Source of the DNA: Neorhizobium populisoli
GTDB lineage: Bacteria > Pseudomonadota > Alphaproteobacteria > Rhizobiales > Rhizobiaceae
Direction of reading: 5' to 3'
NCBI RefSeq assembly: GCF_019430945.1
Contig: NZ_JAHYCB010000012.1
Span: forward strand, 1-64,000
DNA length: 64,000 nt
Shown: in pieces, positions 26,893 to 34,931 of the stretch
Layout: every line of letters starts with the position of its first letter
Position numbering within the stretch: position 1 is the first letter of the stretch
The notes under the pieces: model-generated
Told to the model about the DNA's origin: nothing
Database searches by the model: none
Seen by the model: only the letters and a program-made list of their open reading frames with translations
Position numbers and translations under genes: made by a program

Positions 26893-26916
26893 AATTGTTG
26901 ACAATCTACAGTCTTC
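26893..26916 (+). promoter_or_regulatory. GntR-type operator before the dehydrogenase gene
   Basis: The stretch AATTGTTGACAATCTACA, then GTCTTC, contains the palindrome ATTGT-TG-ACAAT and a -35-like TTGACA. It matches the element at 17407-17428 in 18 of about 22 positions. It lies about 100 bases before ATG 27014. Confidence 0.6.
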
Positions 26917-27013
26917 AATTCAGTGTCTGTCCATCCGGTTTGGAGGGGCGTTGGCTTTGCTGCGTCTCTCTTTTCGAACCACATCGGCGTTACGAATTGA
27001 AAGGATTGCATGC

Positions 27014-28084
27014 ATGACCAGTCATCTCGTTCTCGGCATCTTGAATGGCGACGATATCGGCCACGAGATCGTTCCGGCGGCGGTCTCCGTCACGAAGGCC
27101 GCAGCGGTAATAACTGGGCTGGAGATCGACTGGCGCCCGATGCCCATCGGCCGGTCGGCGCTAGATACGCATGGCTCGACCTTCCCGGAAGGCACGATGG
27201 AGACGCTGGCAAAGATGGACGGCTTCATCCTCGGGCCGATCGGCCATCAGGCCTATCCGAAGGTGCCGGGCGCCATCAATCCGCACCCGATCATGCGCAA
27301 GGGTTTTAACCTCTTCGCCAATGTCCGCCCGACGAAGTCCTTCCCCGGCCTCGGCGCGATCCATGAGAACATCGACCTCGTCATTGTGCGCGAGAACAAT
27401 GAAGGTTTCCAGCCGGATCGCAACGTCGTGGCCGGCTCCGGCGAATTCCGCCCCACCGAGGAGATGACCATTTCCGTGCGTGTCATCACCCGCACCGGCT
27501 CATCGCGCGTCGCGAAGGCAGCGTTCGAGATCGCCCGGCAGCGCAAGAAGCGGCTGACGCTGGTGCACAAGAACACCGTCTTCAAGCTCGGTTGCGGCAT
27601 GTTCGTCGAGGAGTGCTATCGCGTCGGCAAGGAGTTTCCGGATGTGACGATCGACGAGGTGATCGTCGATACGATGGCGATGCGACTGATCCGCGATCCG
27701 CAGAGCTTTGATGTGATTGTTACCACCAACATGTTCGGCGACATCCTGACCGATGAAGCGGCTGGCCTTGTCGGCGGTCTCGGCATGGCCCCTGGCCTCT
27801 GCATTGGCGAGGGCAATCTGGCCATGGCGCAGGCCACCCACGGCTCGGCTCCGGATATCGCCGGCAAGGGCATCGCCAACCCGTTCGCAATGATCGAATC
27901 CACCCGTATGATGATCGAGTGGCTCGGTCACAACCGCGGAATCCCGCAGGCGATCGAAGCCGCGGCGATCATGGAAAAGGCGATTGCTTCCGCGCTTGCC
28001 AATCCGGCAACGCGTACCCGCGACATCAAAGGAACGACGGATACGAAGGGGATGACCGAAGGTATTATCACCGCACTTCATTGA
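27014..28084 (+). CDS. Isocitrate/isopropylmalate/tartrate dehydrogenase-family protein
   Basis: The 356-residue beta-decarboxylating dehydrogenase has NGDDIGHEIVP at the start, IVRENNEGFQ, TRTGSSRVAKAAFEIA, HKNTVFK and the metal/NAD segment TTNMFGDILTDEAAGLVGG with ATHGSAPDIAGKGIANP. It oxidises and decarboxylates a 2-hydroxy acid of the malate/tartrate/isopropylmalate type. The context is carboxylate uptake rather than leucine synthesis, so a catabolic substrate is likely. ATG 27014 follows an AAAGGA stretch. Confidence 0.88.
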   Translation: MTSHLVLGILNGDDIGHEIVPAAVSVTKAAAVITGLEIDWRPMPIGRSALDTHGSTFPEGTMETLAKMDGFILGPIGHQAYPKVPGAINPHPIMRKGFNLFANVRPTKSFPGLGAIHENIDLVIVRENNEGFQPDRNVVAGSGEFRPTEEMTISVRVITRTGSSRVAKAAFEIARQRKKRLTLVHKNTVFKLGCGMFVEECYRVGKEFPDVTIDEVIVDTMAMRLIRDPQSFDVIVTTNMFGDILTDEAAGLVGGLGMAPGLCIGEGNLAMAQATHGSAPDIAGKGIANPFAMIESTRMMIEWLGHNRGIPQAIEAAAIMEKAIASALANPATRTRDIKGTTDTKGMTEGIITALH

Positions 28085-28115
28085 GAAGGCGGCTGCGGCC
28101 CTTACAGAACCAAGG

Positions 28116-28145
28116 TATCCCGCCGCGGCTAACGGCGGGATATTT
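28116..28145. terminator. Terminator between convergent genes
   Basis: TATCCCGCCG / CGGCGGGATA, a perfect 10-bp stem with a 7-base loop, followed by TTTG on the plus strand. It lies between the dehydrogenase and the convergent TTT binding-protein gene. Confidence 0.75.
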
Positions 28146-28163
28146 GCCTGAGTTGCAATTCGA

Positions 28164-29171
28164 TCAATCGAGCTTGATGCCGGCCTTCTTGATGATCGCG
28201 CCCCAGCGGTCGATTTCCAAGGCGATATGATCGTGGAACTGCTTTGGCGTATTCGTCCAGACATCGGCGCCTTCCAGCGCCAGCCGCTCTCGGACTTCCT
28301 CGCCAGCCAGAGCTGCCACGATTTCCTTGTTCAGAAGGTCGATGATCTCTTTCGGCGTGCCGGCAGGCACAAGGATGCCGTACCATTGCGATGCTTCAAA
28401 ACCCGGGAAGCCCTGTTCGGCAACGGTCGGCACGGTCGGCGCCGCGCGAAGACGGGTCGTGCCTGAAACCGCCAGCGCACGCAATTTGTCGGCCCGGACA
28501 TGCTGGATGAGGTTTGGAGCGCCGGTGAAGGTCAGCTGAATCCGTCCGCCGAGCAGGTCGGTGACGGCCGGCGCCGTTCCCTTGTAGGGCACATGGGTCA
28601 TCTCGATGCCGGCGCGGTCCGCGAGCGCAACCATGGCCATATGGGCCGCGCTGCCATTGCCGCCGGAAGCGTAGTTGAGCACGCCGGGGTTCTTCTTGGC
28701 GTAGTCGATCAGCTCCTGCAGCGTCTTCGCCGGTACGTCCGGATGGACGACGAGAATGTTGTGAACCTGCGCGATGCCGCTGACCGGATCGAGGCTCTTC
28801 AGCGGATCATAAGGAAGCTTCGGGTAAAGGCCGGGTGCCGCGCCGAGCGTGCCGATATGGCCCATGACCAGCGTATGCCCATCCGGCTCCGCGCGCGCAA
28901 CCGAGGCGACGCCAACCGTGCCGCCGGCGCCCGCCCGAGATTCCACGATGACCGACCGTTTCAGGACGGTCTCCAGTTTCTGGCCGATAACGCGGGCAAG
29001 AATATCGGTCGAGCCGCCCGGCGTGAACGGTACGACGAGTGTCAGGTTCTGGCTGGGATAGCCGACCGCGTTCGCCTTCGAGAGGCTGGTCGCAGCAAAA
29101 CCGAGTGCGGAAGCACCGACTAAAAACCGGCGGCGGGTGAAGGGTAGTCGTGGTGTGTTGGTCATTTGCAT
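28164..29171 (-). CDS. Orphan TTT binding protein (TctC/Bug family), Tat-type signal
   Basis: The 335-residue protein has a Tat-like signal (TRRRFLVGASALGFA) and full Bug-family sequence: LTLVVPFTPGGSTDILARVI, VESRAGAGGTVGVASVARAE and PYKGTAPAVTDLLGG. No tctAB genes accompany it, so it may feed the TctAB at 20675-22668 or act as a sensor ligand carrier, as seen for many orphan Bug proteins. Start ATG 29171 or 29165, with GGAGGAGAAT upstream. It faces a LysR gene across 200 bases. Confidence 0.88.
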   Translation of the reverse strand: MQMTNTPRLPFTRRRFLVGASALGFAATSLSKANAVGYPSQNLTLVVPFTPGGSTDILARVIGQKLETVLKRSVIVESRAGAGGTVGVASVARAEPDGHTLVMGHIGTLGAAPGLYPKLPYDPLKSLDPVSGIAQVHNILVVHPDVPAKTLQELIDYAKKNPGVLNYASGGNGSAAHMAMVALADRAGIEMTHVPYKGTAPAVTDLLGGRIQLTFTGAPNLIQHVRADKLRALAVSGTTRLRAAPTVPTVAEQGFPGFEASQWYGILVPAGTPKEIIDLLNKEIVAALAGEEVRERLALEGADVWTNTPKQFHDHIALEIDRWGAIIKKAGIKLD

Positions 29172-29322
29172 TCTCCTCCTTCAATGCATTCGACGGATTT
29201 TGTCGCGATGATCGGATGACAGGGCAGGTATTCCTCCCAGACCCTGCAGCCCACTGCATGCATCCTCCGCTTGCAGAAGTGGCAGAGATCGCTCATATTT
29301 CGTGATGAAACAAACGAATTTT

Positions 29323-29349
29323 ATGAACCATCAGATGAATCAGGTTCAT
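29323..29349. promoter_or_regulatory. Candidate LysR box in the divergent region
   Basis: ATGAACC-N13-GGTTCAT, a perfect 7-bp inverted repeat 24 bases before the LysR start, in the intergenic region shared with the orphan TTT binding-protein gene. Role inferred from symmetry and position. Confidence 0.4.
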
Positions 29350-29372
29350 CCATTAGCGTAGTCGTAGATCGT

Positions 29373-30272
29373 ATGAACTACAGTTCGAGAGTCGACTTCC
29401 TCGGCCTTCATGCCTTTGTTGCGATTGCCGATCGCGGCAGTTTTCGGGATGCGGCAACGCATCTCAACCTTTCGCATACGGCGATCAGCCATCGGATCAG
29501 AAAGCTTGAAGACGAACTCGGCCAGAAGCTGTTCGTCAGAACCAGCCGGGAGGTTCGTCTCACGCAGGCGGCGGTGGATCTTCTGCCGAAGGTGAAGCAG
29601 ACGCTGGCGCAACTGGCATCGTCCATGGACGAGCTGCGGCGGGCCGGAGAGGGGAGACATAACAGGCTTTCCATCGCCTGTTTGCCGACAATCGCCGCGG
29701 GGCGCCTGCCGCACATCCTCAAGCGGTTTCACGAAACTCATCCGGAGGTTTTCGTCCAGATCTACGACCAATCAGCCTCTGAAATTTCCGATCTGGTCGA
29801 ACGCGGCACGGTCGAGTTCGGCGTCACGATCAATACGAGCCATCGCTGGGATTTCGATACGGAAGTATTGGTGGATGATCCCTTCGTTCTCGTATGCCCC
29901 ATGGGGCACCTGCTGACGCAGAAAGACAGGGTGGAATGGTCCGATCTTGAGGGCTATCCGCTGATCCGGGTCAGCCAGCATTCCGGCAACCGCATGATCA
30001 TCGACGATGCACTCGCGGGCACCGGCGATCACCTGGTCTGGCGCTACGAGGCACAACATCTGCAAACGGCCATTGCCATGGCACATGCGGGGGCCGCACT
30101 CGCAGTCGTGCCACAAATGGCTTTTGCATCGGCAGATGAGGAAAGCCTGGGGTTGCGGCAGCTCCACAATCCGCAGGTCACGCGGCAAATAGGCATCGTC
30201 TCGCGCCGTGGCGTGCCGCTTTCGCCCACCGCAACCGCCCTCAGAAACCTGGTGCGCGAGGCATTCCGTTGA
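29373..30272 (+). CDS. LysR-family transcriptional regulator
   Basis: The 299-residue protein has a LysR helix-turn-helix (LGLHAFVAIADRGSFRDAAT, LSHTAISHRIRKLEDELG) and a LysR substrate-binding domain. ATG 29373 is chosen at the start of conserved sequence; the upstream in-frame codons span the operator-like repeat. It is divergent from the TTT binding-protein gene and probably controls it. Confidence 0.88.
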   Translation: MNYSSRVDFLGLHAFVAIADRGSFRDAATHLNLSHTAISHRIRKLEDELGQKLFVRTSREVRLTQAAVDLLPKVKQTLAQLASSMDELRRAGEGRHNRLSIACLPTIAAGRLPHILKRFHETHPEVFVQIYDQSASEISDLVERGTVEFGVTINTSHRWDFDTEVLVDDPFVLVCPMGHLLTQKDRVEWSDLEGYPLIRVSQHSGNRMIIDDALAGTGDHLVWRYEAQHLQTAIAMAHAGAALAVVPQMAFASADEESLGLRQLHNPQVTRQIGIVSRRGVPLSPTATALRNLVREAFR

Positions 30273-30299
30273 CGGTGCGGCGGCTCGTGGTGAACGCCA

Positions 30300-31427
30300 T
30301 CAAACCAGCGCAGGCACGGATACTGTCCGCTCCGCGGTCTCTGGCTTCGATACGGTATGGGCTGTCGGCTGAACGTCGATGACACGGCCGTCCTTGGCGA
30401 AGAAATGCAGGTGTTCGGAAGGGAGCTTGATCGCTAGCGCGTCGCCGATCACCTGCTTGTCGTTGGCGGAGAGCAAAGCCGACACCGCCATGTCGCCGAT
30501 CCGCAGATGAACCTGCCGTCCGTTGCCCAGCTCCTCGGCGAACTCGACCGGGACGATATGGCCATTGCCGATCTCGACATGCTCGGGTCGGATACCGGCG
30601 ACGATCTCGGTGCCCGGCGCCACTGGCAGTGCGTAACCGAGCGAGATCTTCATGCCGTCGCCGAAAACGATGCCGCGATTGTCGGTATCAACGGTCGCAG
30701 GGATGAGGTTCATCGGTGGCGAACCGAGGAAGCTTGCGACAAAGGCGCTGGCGGGTTTTTCGTAGATGTCTGCCGGTCTGCCCACCTGCTCGATCCTTCC
30801 CTTGTTCATGACGATCAGGATATCGGCCAGCGTCATTGCCTCGATCTGGTCGTGGGTAACGAAAAGACTGGTGACACCTTGCTTGCGATGCAGCCGCTTG
30901 ATCTCGAGCCGCATCTGGGTGCGCAGCTTGGCGTCGAGGTTCGACAACGGTTCGTCGAACAGGAAGACTTTCGGCTCTCGGATGATGGCGCGGCCCATTG
31001 CGACGCGCTGGCGCTGGCCACCGGAAAGCTGGCCGGGCTTGCGCTTCAGATATTCGTCGAGCTGAAGGGTGCGGGCGACCTCGGCGACACGCTTTTCGAT
31101 TTCGGGGCGCTTCACGCCCGCGACGCGGAGCGAATAACCGAGGTTCTGCGCGACGGTCATATGCGGGTAAAGCGCATAGTTCTGGAAGACCATCGCGACG
31201 TCGCGCTCGCGGGGCTGCAGCTCCTCGACACGCCGGCCGGCGATCGAGATTTCACCACTGGATACTTTCTCCAGACCGGCCAGCAGCCGCAGCAGCGTCG
31301 ACTTTCCGCAACCCGACGGGCCGAGGATGACGGCGAATGCGCCGCGCTCGATCGAAAGGTTGAGGCTGTGGAGCACCTGCGTCGTACCGAACGACTTGGT
31401 GATGTTGGAAAATTCGATTTCGGCCAT
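30300..31427 (-). CDS. Ugp-like ABC transporter ATP-binding protein
   Basis: The 375-residue CUT1-type ATPase has Walker A GPSGCGKS (36-43), signature LSGGQRQR, Walker [14 protein letters not shown] and a C-terminal TOBE/OB region (IRPEHVEIG). AAGGAGG stands before ATG 31427. It is the last gene of the Ugp-like operon. Such ATPases serve sugar or glycerol-phosphate importers; the context with a phosphodiesterase-like gene favours a phosphorylated substrate. Confidence 0.9.
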   Translation of the reverse strand: MAEIEFSNITKSFGTTQVLHSLNLSIERGAFAVILGPSGCGKSTLLRLLAGLEKVSSGEISIAGRRVEELQPRERDVAMVFQNYALYPHMTVAQNLGYSLRVAGVKRPEIEKRVAEVARTLQLDEYLKRKPGQLSGGQRQRVAMGRAIIREPKVFLFDEPLSNLDAKLRTQMRLEIKRLHRKQGVTSLFVTHDQIEAMTLADILIVMNKGRIEQVGRPADIYEKPASAFVASFLGSPPMNLIPATVDTDNRGIVFGDGMKISLGYALPVAPGTEIVAGIRPEHVEIGNGHIVPVEFAEELGNGRQVHLRIGDMAVSALLSANDKQVIGDALAIKLPSEHLHFFAKDGRVIDVQPTAHTVSKPETAERTVSVPALV

Positions 31428-31462
31428 GGGAAGCCTCCTTGATTGATGAGTGCCGCCGAGGG

Positions 31463-32377
31463 CTATTTGTCTGTGTTGACCAGGCCCTTGACGAACCAGC
31501 GCTGGGCCAGCACCACCACCAGAACCGGCGGCATCATGACGAGCAGCGCACCGGCGAGGATGACGTTCCAGTCGGCGGTTGCGTCGGAGCCCGGTTGCAT
31601 GGCGGTCAGACCGATGGTGAGTGTGCGGTATTCGGGGCCGGTGGTGACGAGCAGCGGCCAGAGATACTGGTTCCAGCCGAAGACGAACATGATGACGGCG
31701 AGCGCCGCGATATTGGTGCGCGACAGCGGTAAAAGGATATCCCAGAAGAACCTGAGCGCTCCGGATCCGTCCATCTTGGAGGCCTCCGCCAGTTCGTCGG
31801 GAATGGTCAGGAAGAATTGCCTGAACAGGAACGTGCCGGTAGCTGTAGCGATCAGCGGCAGGGTGAGGCCCAGATAGGTGTTGATCAGGCTGAGCTTCAG
31901 CACGACCCGGACGCCCGAAAGAGTCTGGATCAGCCAGGCAAGGCCCGTCCATTCGAGAATCCTCTGAATCGGCAAAAGCACGTTCGAGACGATTTCATAG
32001 GTCGGCACGATGCGCACTTCGAGCGGCAGCATCAGCGTGATGAAGATCATCCAGAACGCCAGCGCCCGGAAGCGAAAGCGGAAATAGACCAGTGCGAAGG
32101 CGGTGATCATGGCGATGACGATCTTGCCGACCGTGATGATCAGCGTCGAAATGATCGAGTTCATGAACAGCGTGGAGAAAGCGCCCTTCTTCCAGGCGGC
32201 CGCCATGTTGACCAGCAACTGATCGCTGGGCCAGAGGGGTTTCGGGACTTCGGCGACCCGCTCGAAAGGCATCGTGGCGGTGATCAGTGATACATAGATC
32301 GGAAAGCACATTGCGAATGCTGCGGCAAGCAGGATCGCATGCGTGACGAAATTGAGGATCGGGCTTTTCTCGATCAT
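31463..32377 (-). CDS. Ugp-like ABC transporter permease (UgpE/MalG type)
   Basis: The 304-residue permease has the EAA loop (ELAEASKMDGSGALRFFWDI, then LLPLSRTN) and a C-terminal FVKGLVNTDK close to UgpE, which ends in FVKGLV. About 20-25 extra residues (LLPIQRILEWTGLAWLIQTL region) lie between the third and fourth helices compared with usual family length. It overlaps the start of its neighbour by four bases. Confidence 0.9.
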   Translation of the reverse strand: MIEKSPILNFVTHAILLAAAFAMCFPIYVSLITATMPFERVAEVPKPLWPSDQLLVNMAAAWKKGAFSTLFMNSIISTLIITVGKIVIAMITAFALVYFRFRFRALAFWMIFITLMLPLEVRIVPTYEIVSNVLLPIQRILEWTGLAWLIQTLSGVRVVLKLSLINTYLGLTLPLIATATGTFLFRQFFLTIPDELAEASKMDGSGALRFFWDILLPLSRTNIAALAVIMFVFGWNQYLWPLLVTTGPEYRTLTIGLTAMQPGSDATADWNVILAGALLVMMPPVLVVVLAQRWFVKGLVNTDK

Positions 32378-33285
32378 TCGGAGGCCTCCCCCTTGTCGGA
32401 ACCGGCGTAATGGACCTTGCGCTCGACGAAACGGAATTGAAGCAGGGTCACGGCGATGATCAAAATCATGAGAAGCAGCGACTGCGCCGAGGATGACGAG
32501 AGATCAAGCCCGATAAAGCCGTCCTGATAGATTTTATAGACCATGGTCTGGGTGGCATTGCCCGGTCCGCCTTGGGTCATGACGTTGATGATGCCGAACC
32601 CTTCGGTAAACGAGGTGGTGACGTTGAGCACCAGAAGCAAGAAGAAGGTCGGCGAGATCAACGGGAAAACCAGATCGAAGAAACGCCGCATCGGGCCGGC
32701 GCCATCCATGGCGGCCGCCTCGACGAGATTGTTCGGAATGGCCTGAAGGCCGGCCAGGAAGAAGACGAAATTGAAGGTGATCGAGGTCCAGCTGGAAGCA
32801 ATGATCACCATGGTCAGCGCGTGGGCGCCATTCAGCGCCGGGTTCCAGAGACCCGGATACCATTGGTTGACGATGCCGAAAATGCCGATCTGCGGCTGGA
32901 AGATGAACTGCCAGGCGATCGCTGCGACGGGAGCGGCAACCGCATAGGGCCACATGATGGCGGTCTTGTAGAAGATCATGCCGCGCAGGCCGCGATCGGC
33001 GAAGACGGCGAAGATCAGCCCGAGGCCGAGCGAGATGACCGTCGTTGCGACGGACATGATCAGCGTGTTGCGGATGGCGATGTGATAGACCGGGCTGGTG
33101 ACGATCTCGGTGAGATTGCGCAGGCCCACCCACACGGCATCGCCGCCGAATGGCGGTTCCAGCGTGAAGGACCAGAAGAGCGCCTGGCCGGTCGGCCAGT
33201 AGAAGAACAGGAAGATGATCAGCAGCTGCGGGCCTATCAGAAGATAGGGCAGCCACCGGTCTTCGAAGACGACACGTTTGATCAT
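32374..33285 (-). CDS. Ugp-like ABC transporter permease (UgpA/MalF type)
   Basis: The 303-residue permease starts with YLLIGPQLLIIFLFFYWPTG, the UgpA opening, and has the EAA loop (LVEAAAMDGAGPMRRFFDLV) and GFGIINVMTQGGPGNATQTM. It pairs with the downstream permease. It follows the binding-protein gene after a gap that contains a 12-bp hairpin. Confidence 0.9.
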   Translation of the reverse strand: MIKRVVFEDRWLPYLLIGPQLLIIFLFFYWPTGQALFWSFTLEPPFGGDAVWVGLRNLTEIVTSPVYHIAIRNTLIMSVATTVISLGLGLIFAVFADRGLRGMIFYKTAIMWPYAVAAPVAAIAWQFIFQPQIGIFGIVNQWYPGLWNPALNGAHALTMVIIASSWTSITFNFVFFLAGLQAIPNNLVEAAAMDGAGPMRRFFDLVFPLISPTFFLLLVLNVTTSFTEGFGIINVMTQGGPGNATQTMVYKIYQDGFIGLDLSSSSAQSLLLMILIIAVTLLQFRFVERKVHYAGSDKGEASE

Positions 33286-33325
33286 GCGGATGCTCGGACC
33301 AAATTCTGGGGTGGAGATCGGGGAA

Positions 33326-33357
33326 CCGGCCCGGATCGGCGATGCGATCCGGGCCGG
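33326..33357 (-). terminator. Strong hairpin between the Ugp-like binding protein and permease genes
   Basis: CCGGCCCGGATC / GATCCGGGCCGG, a perfect 12-bp stem with an 8-base loop. In the transcribed direction it is followed by TTCCCC rather than a T-run, so it may act as a processing or stabilising structure rather than a full terminator. Confidence 0.6.
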
Positions 33358-33397
33358 CGTTTCTGCGGCTCAGGCTTAAACCTGGCGACCGGACCGA

Positions 33398-34729
33398 TCA
33401 GGGCAGCGTGCGGCCGGCGTAGGTGTCGGCGAAGCGCTTCAACAGCTGGTTGCCGCGAGTGGTGGCGGTGTCGATTGCCTGCTGCACCGTCACCTGGTTG
33501 TTGAGCGCCTTCTGCAGCTCTTCGGTGATGATGTTGCGGATCTCGACATAATTGCCGAGGCGGACACCCTTGGAGAGCGGGGTCGGCGCGGCCCGGGTCA
33601 GGCTCTGCACGGCGAGATCGCGGTTGATCTTGCCCTTCTGCTTATAATAGCCGGAGGCGACGAGCTCGTTGTAAGCCGATTTGGTGACCGGGATATAGCC
33701 GGTGCCATCAGACCAGAGCTTCTGCTGCTCCGGCTGGGCAATGAACTGATAGAAGGCGCCGACGGCCTTGTATTCGTCCTTGGAGAAACCCTTCATCGTC
33801 CAGAGTGCCGCGCCGCCGACAAGGCTGTTGATCGGCGTGACGTCCTTGTTGTGCGGCAGCTGGGCGACGGTCCATTTGGTGCCCTTCGGGGTCGCAAGCT
33901 CGTCGGTCGAGGTGAAGCCGGCGATCGAGTCGAACATGATGGCGCAACGACCGGTGACGAACATGTCGCGGCGGTTGTTGAAGTTCGGATCGTATTTGGC
34001 AAGACCGGCGTCGAACCAGCGCTTCTGGCGCTCCATGTGCTTGACGAAGATGGTCTTGTTGAGCTCAAGCTGGGCGTCGAGGCCGTCATAACCGTTGTTC
34101 TTCGAAGCGACCGGAACGTTATGGATCGCCGAAAACTGCTCCATGTCCGACCAGAGGTCGATATTCCAGGTGAGCGGGCACGACGAGCCAGCCTTGTCGC
34201 GCAGCGCGACGAGCAGGTCGTCGAAACCTTCCCAGGTGTCCGGGAAGGTGGTGTAGCCGGCGGCCTTCAAGGCGTCGGTGTTGTAATAGACCATGGCGGT
34301 CGAAGAGTTGAACGGGAAAGCCCAGAGCTTTCCGTCGCGGCCGGCATAATAGTTACCGATGACCGGGAAATAGTCGTCCCAATTGATCTTGAGACCCTGC
34401 TCCTCGGCGAGCTGGTAGGCCGGAATAACTGCGCCGGACAGCATCATCGTGCCGGTGCCGCGGTCGACTACCTGCAGGATATGCGGCTGGTTGCCGGCGC
34501 GCACGGCGGCCATCGCCTTCTGGAAGATTTCGTCATAGTCGCCCTCGCGGGTGCACTTGATTGTGTAGAGGTCCTGGCTCTTGTTGAAGCGGTCGCACTG
34601 GGCGAGCACTTCGTTCTGCAGGCGGCCGGACAGGCCGAACCACATGTTGATCTCAGTCTTGGCGCTGGCGGGCGCGGCACCGGCGAGTGCTGCGAGCGCG
34701 GTTGCAGCAACGAAAGCAGTCTTGAGCAT
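33398..34729 (-). CDS. Ugp-like ABC transporter, periplasmic binding protein
   Basis: The 443-residue protein has a signal peptide (LKTAFVAATALAALAGAAPA, cleaved near ASA-K) and SBP family 1 sequence close to UgpB: EINMWFGLSGRLQNEVLAQC, DRFNKSQDLYTIKC, GDYDEIFQKAMAAVRAGNQP, HILQVVDRGTGTMM and GAVIPAYQL, the region that in UgpB contacts sn-glycerol-3-phosphate. ATG 34729 has GGAGAC upstream. A palindrome for the neighbouring LacI-type protein lies about 70 bases before the start. Binds a phosphorylated glycerol- or sugar-like compound by homology; ligand not proven. Confidence 0.9.
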   Translation of the reverse strand: MLKTAFVAATALAALAGAAPASAKTEINMWFGLSGRLQNEVLAQCDRFNKSQDLYTIKCTREGDYDEIFQKAMAAVRAGNQPHILQVVDRGTGTMMLSGAVIPAYQLAEEQGLKINWDDYFPVIGNYYAGRDGKLWAFPFNSSTAMVYYNTDALKAAGYTTFPDTWEGFDDLLVALRDKAGSSCPLTWNIDLWSDMEQFSAIHNVPVASKNNGYDGLDAQLELNKTIFVKHMERQKRWFDAGLAKYDPNFNNRRDMFVTGRCAIMFDSIAGFTSTDELATPKGTKWTVAQLPHNKDVTPINSLVGGAALWTMKGFSKDEYKAVGAFYQFIAQPEQQKLWSDGTGYIPVTKSAYNELVASGYYKQKGKINRDLAVQSLTRAAPTPLSKGVRLGNYVEIRNIITEELQKALNNQVTVQQAIDTATTRGNQLLKRFADTYAGRTLP

Positions 34730-34800
34730 CCCTGTCTCCAAATCCTTTTGTGCGACGGCCGGCATTTCCGACTGCGCGAGAACAGGCAGGGCAACTATCG

Positions 34801-34813
34801 TGAAAACGTTTCA
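34801..34813. promoter_or_regulatory. Operator TGAAAACGTTTCA before the Ugp-like operon
   Basis: 13-bp palindrome-like site with the CG-centred symmetry typical of LacI-family operators, 72 bases upstream of the binding-protein ATG. Its reverse complement recurs with one difference at 36217-36229, in front of the phosphodiesterase gene on the other side of the LacI/PfkB gene. Confidence 0.7.
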
Positions 34814-34931
34814 TTTGGATGACGGCACTATGTCCGGTTGGTGATGGTTGTGCGACAGAGCGACCGCAGGACGCAATTTCGCGGCGCCGAAACCGGCGCG
34901 CCGATCGGTTTAAAATGATGAGGGGTGGCGT

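Noticed and set aside
31428-31952. A 175-codon N-terminal extension of the Ugp-like ATPase frame
   Set aside because: It overlaps the conserved permease gene, and AAGGAGG plus ATG 31427 give the normal start of the ATPase.
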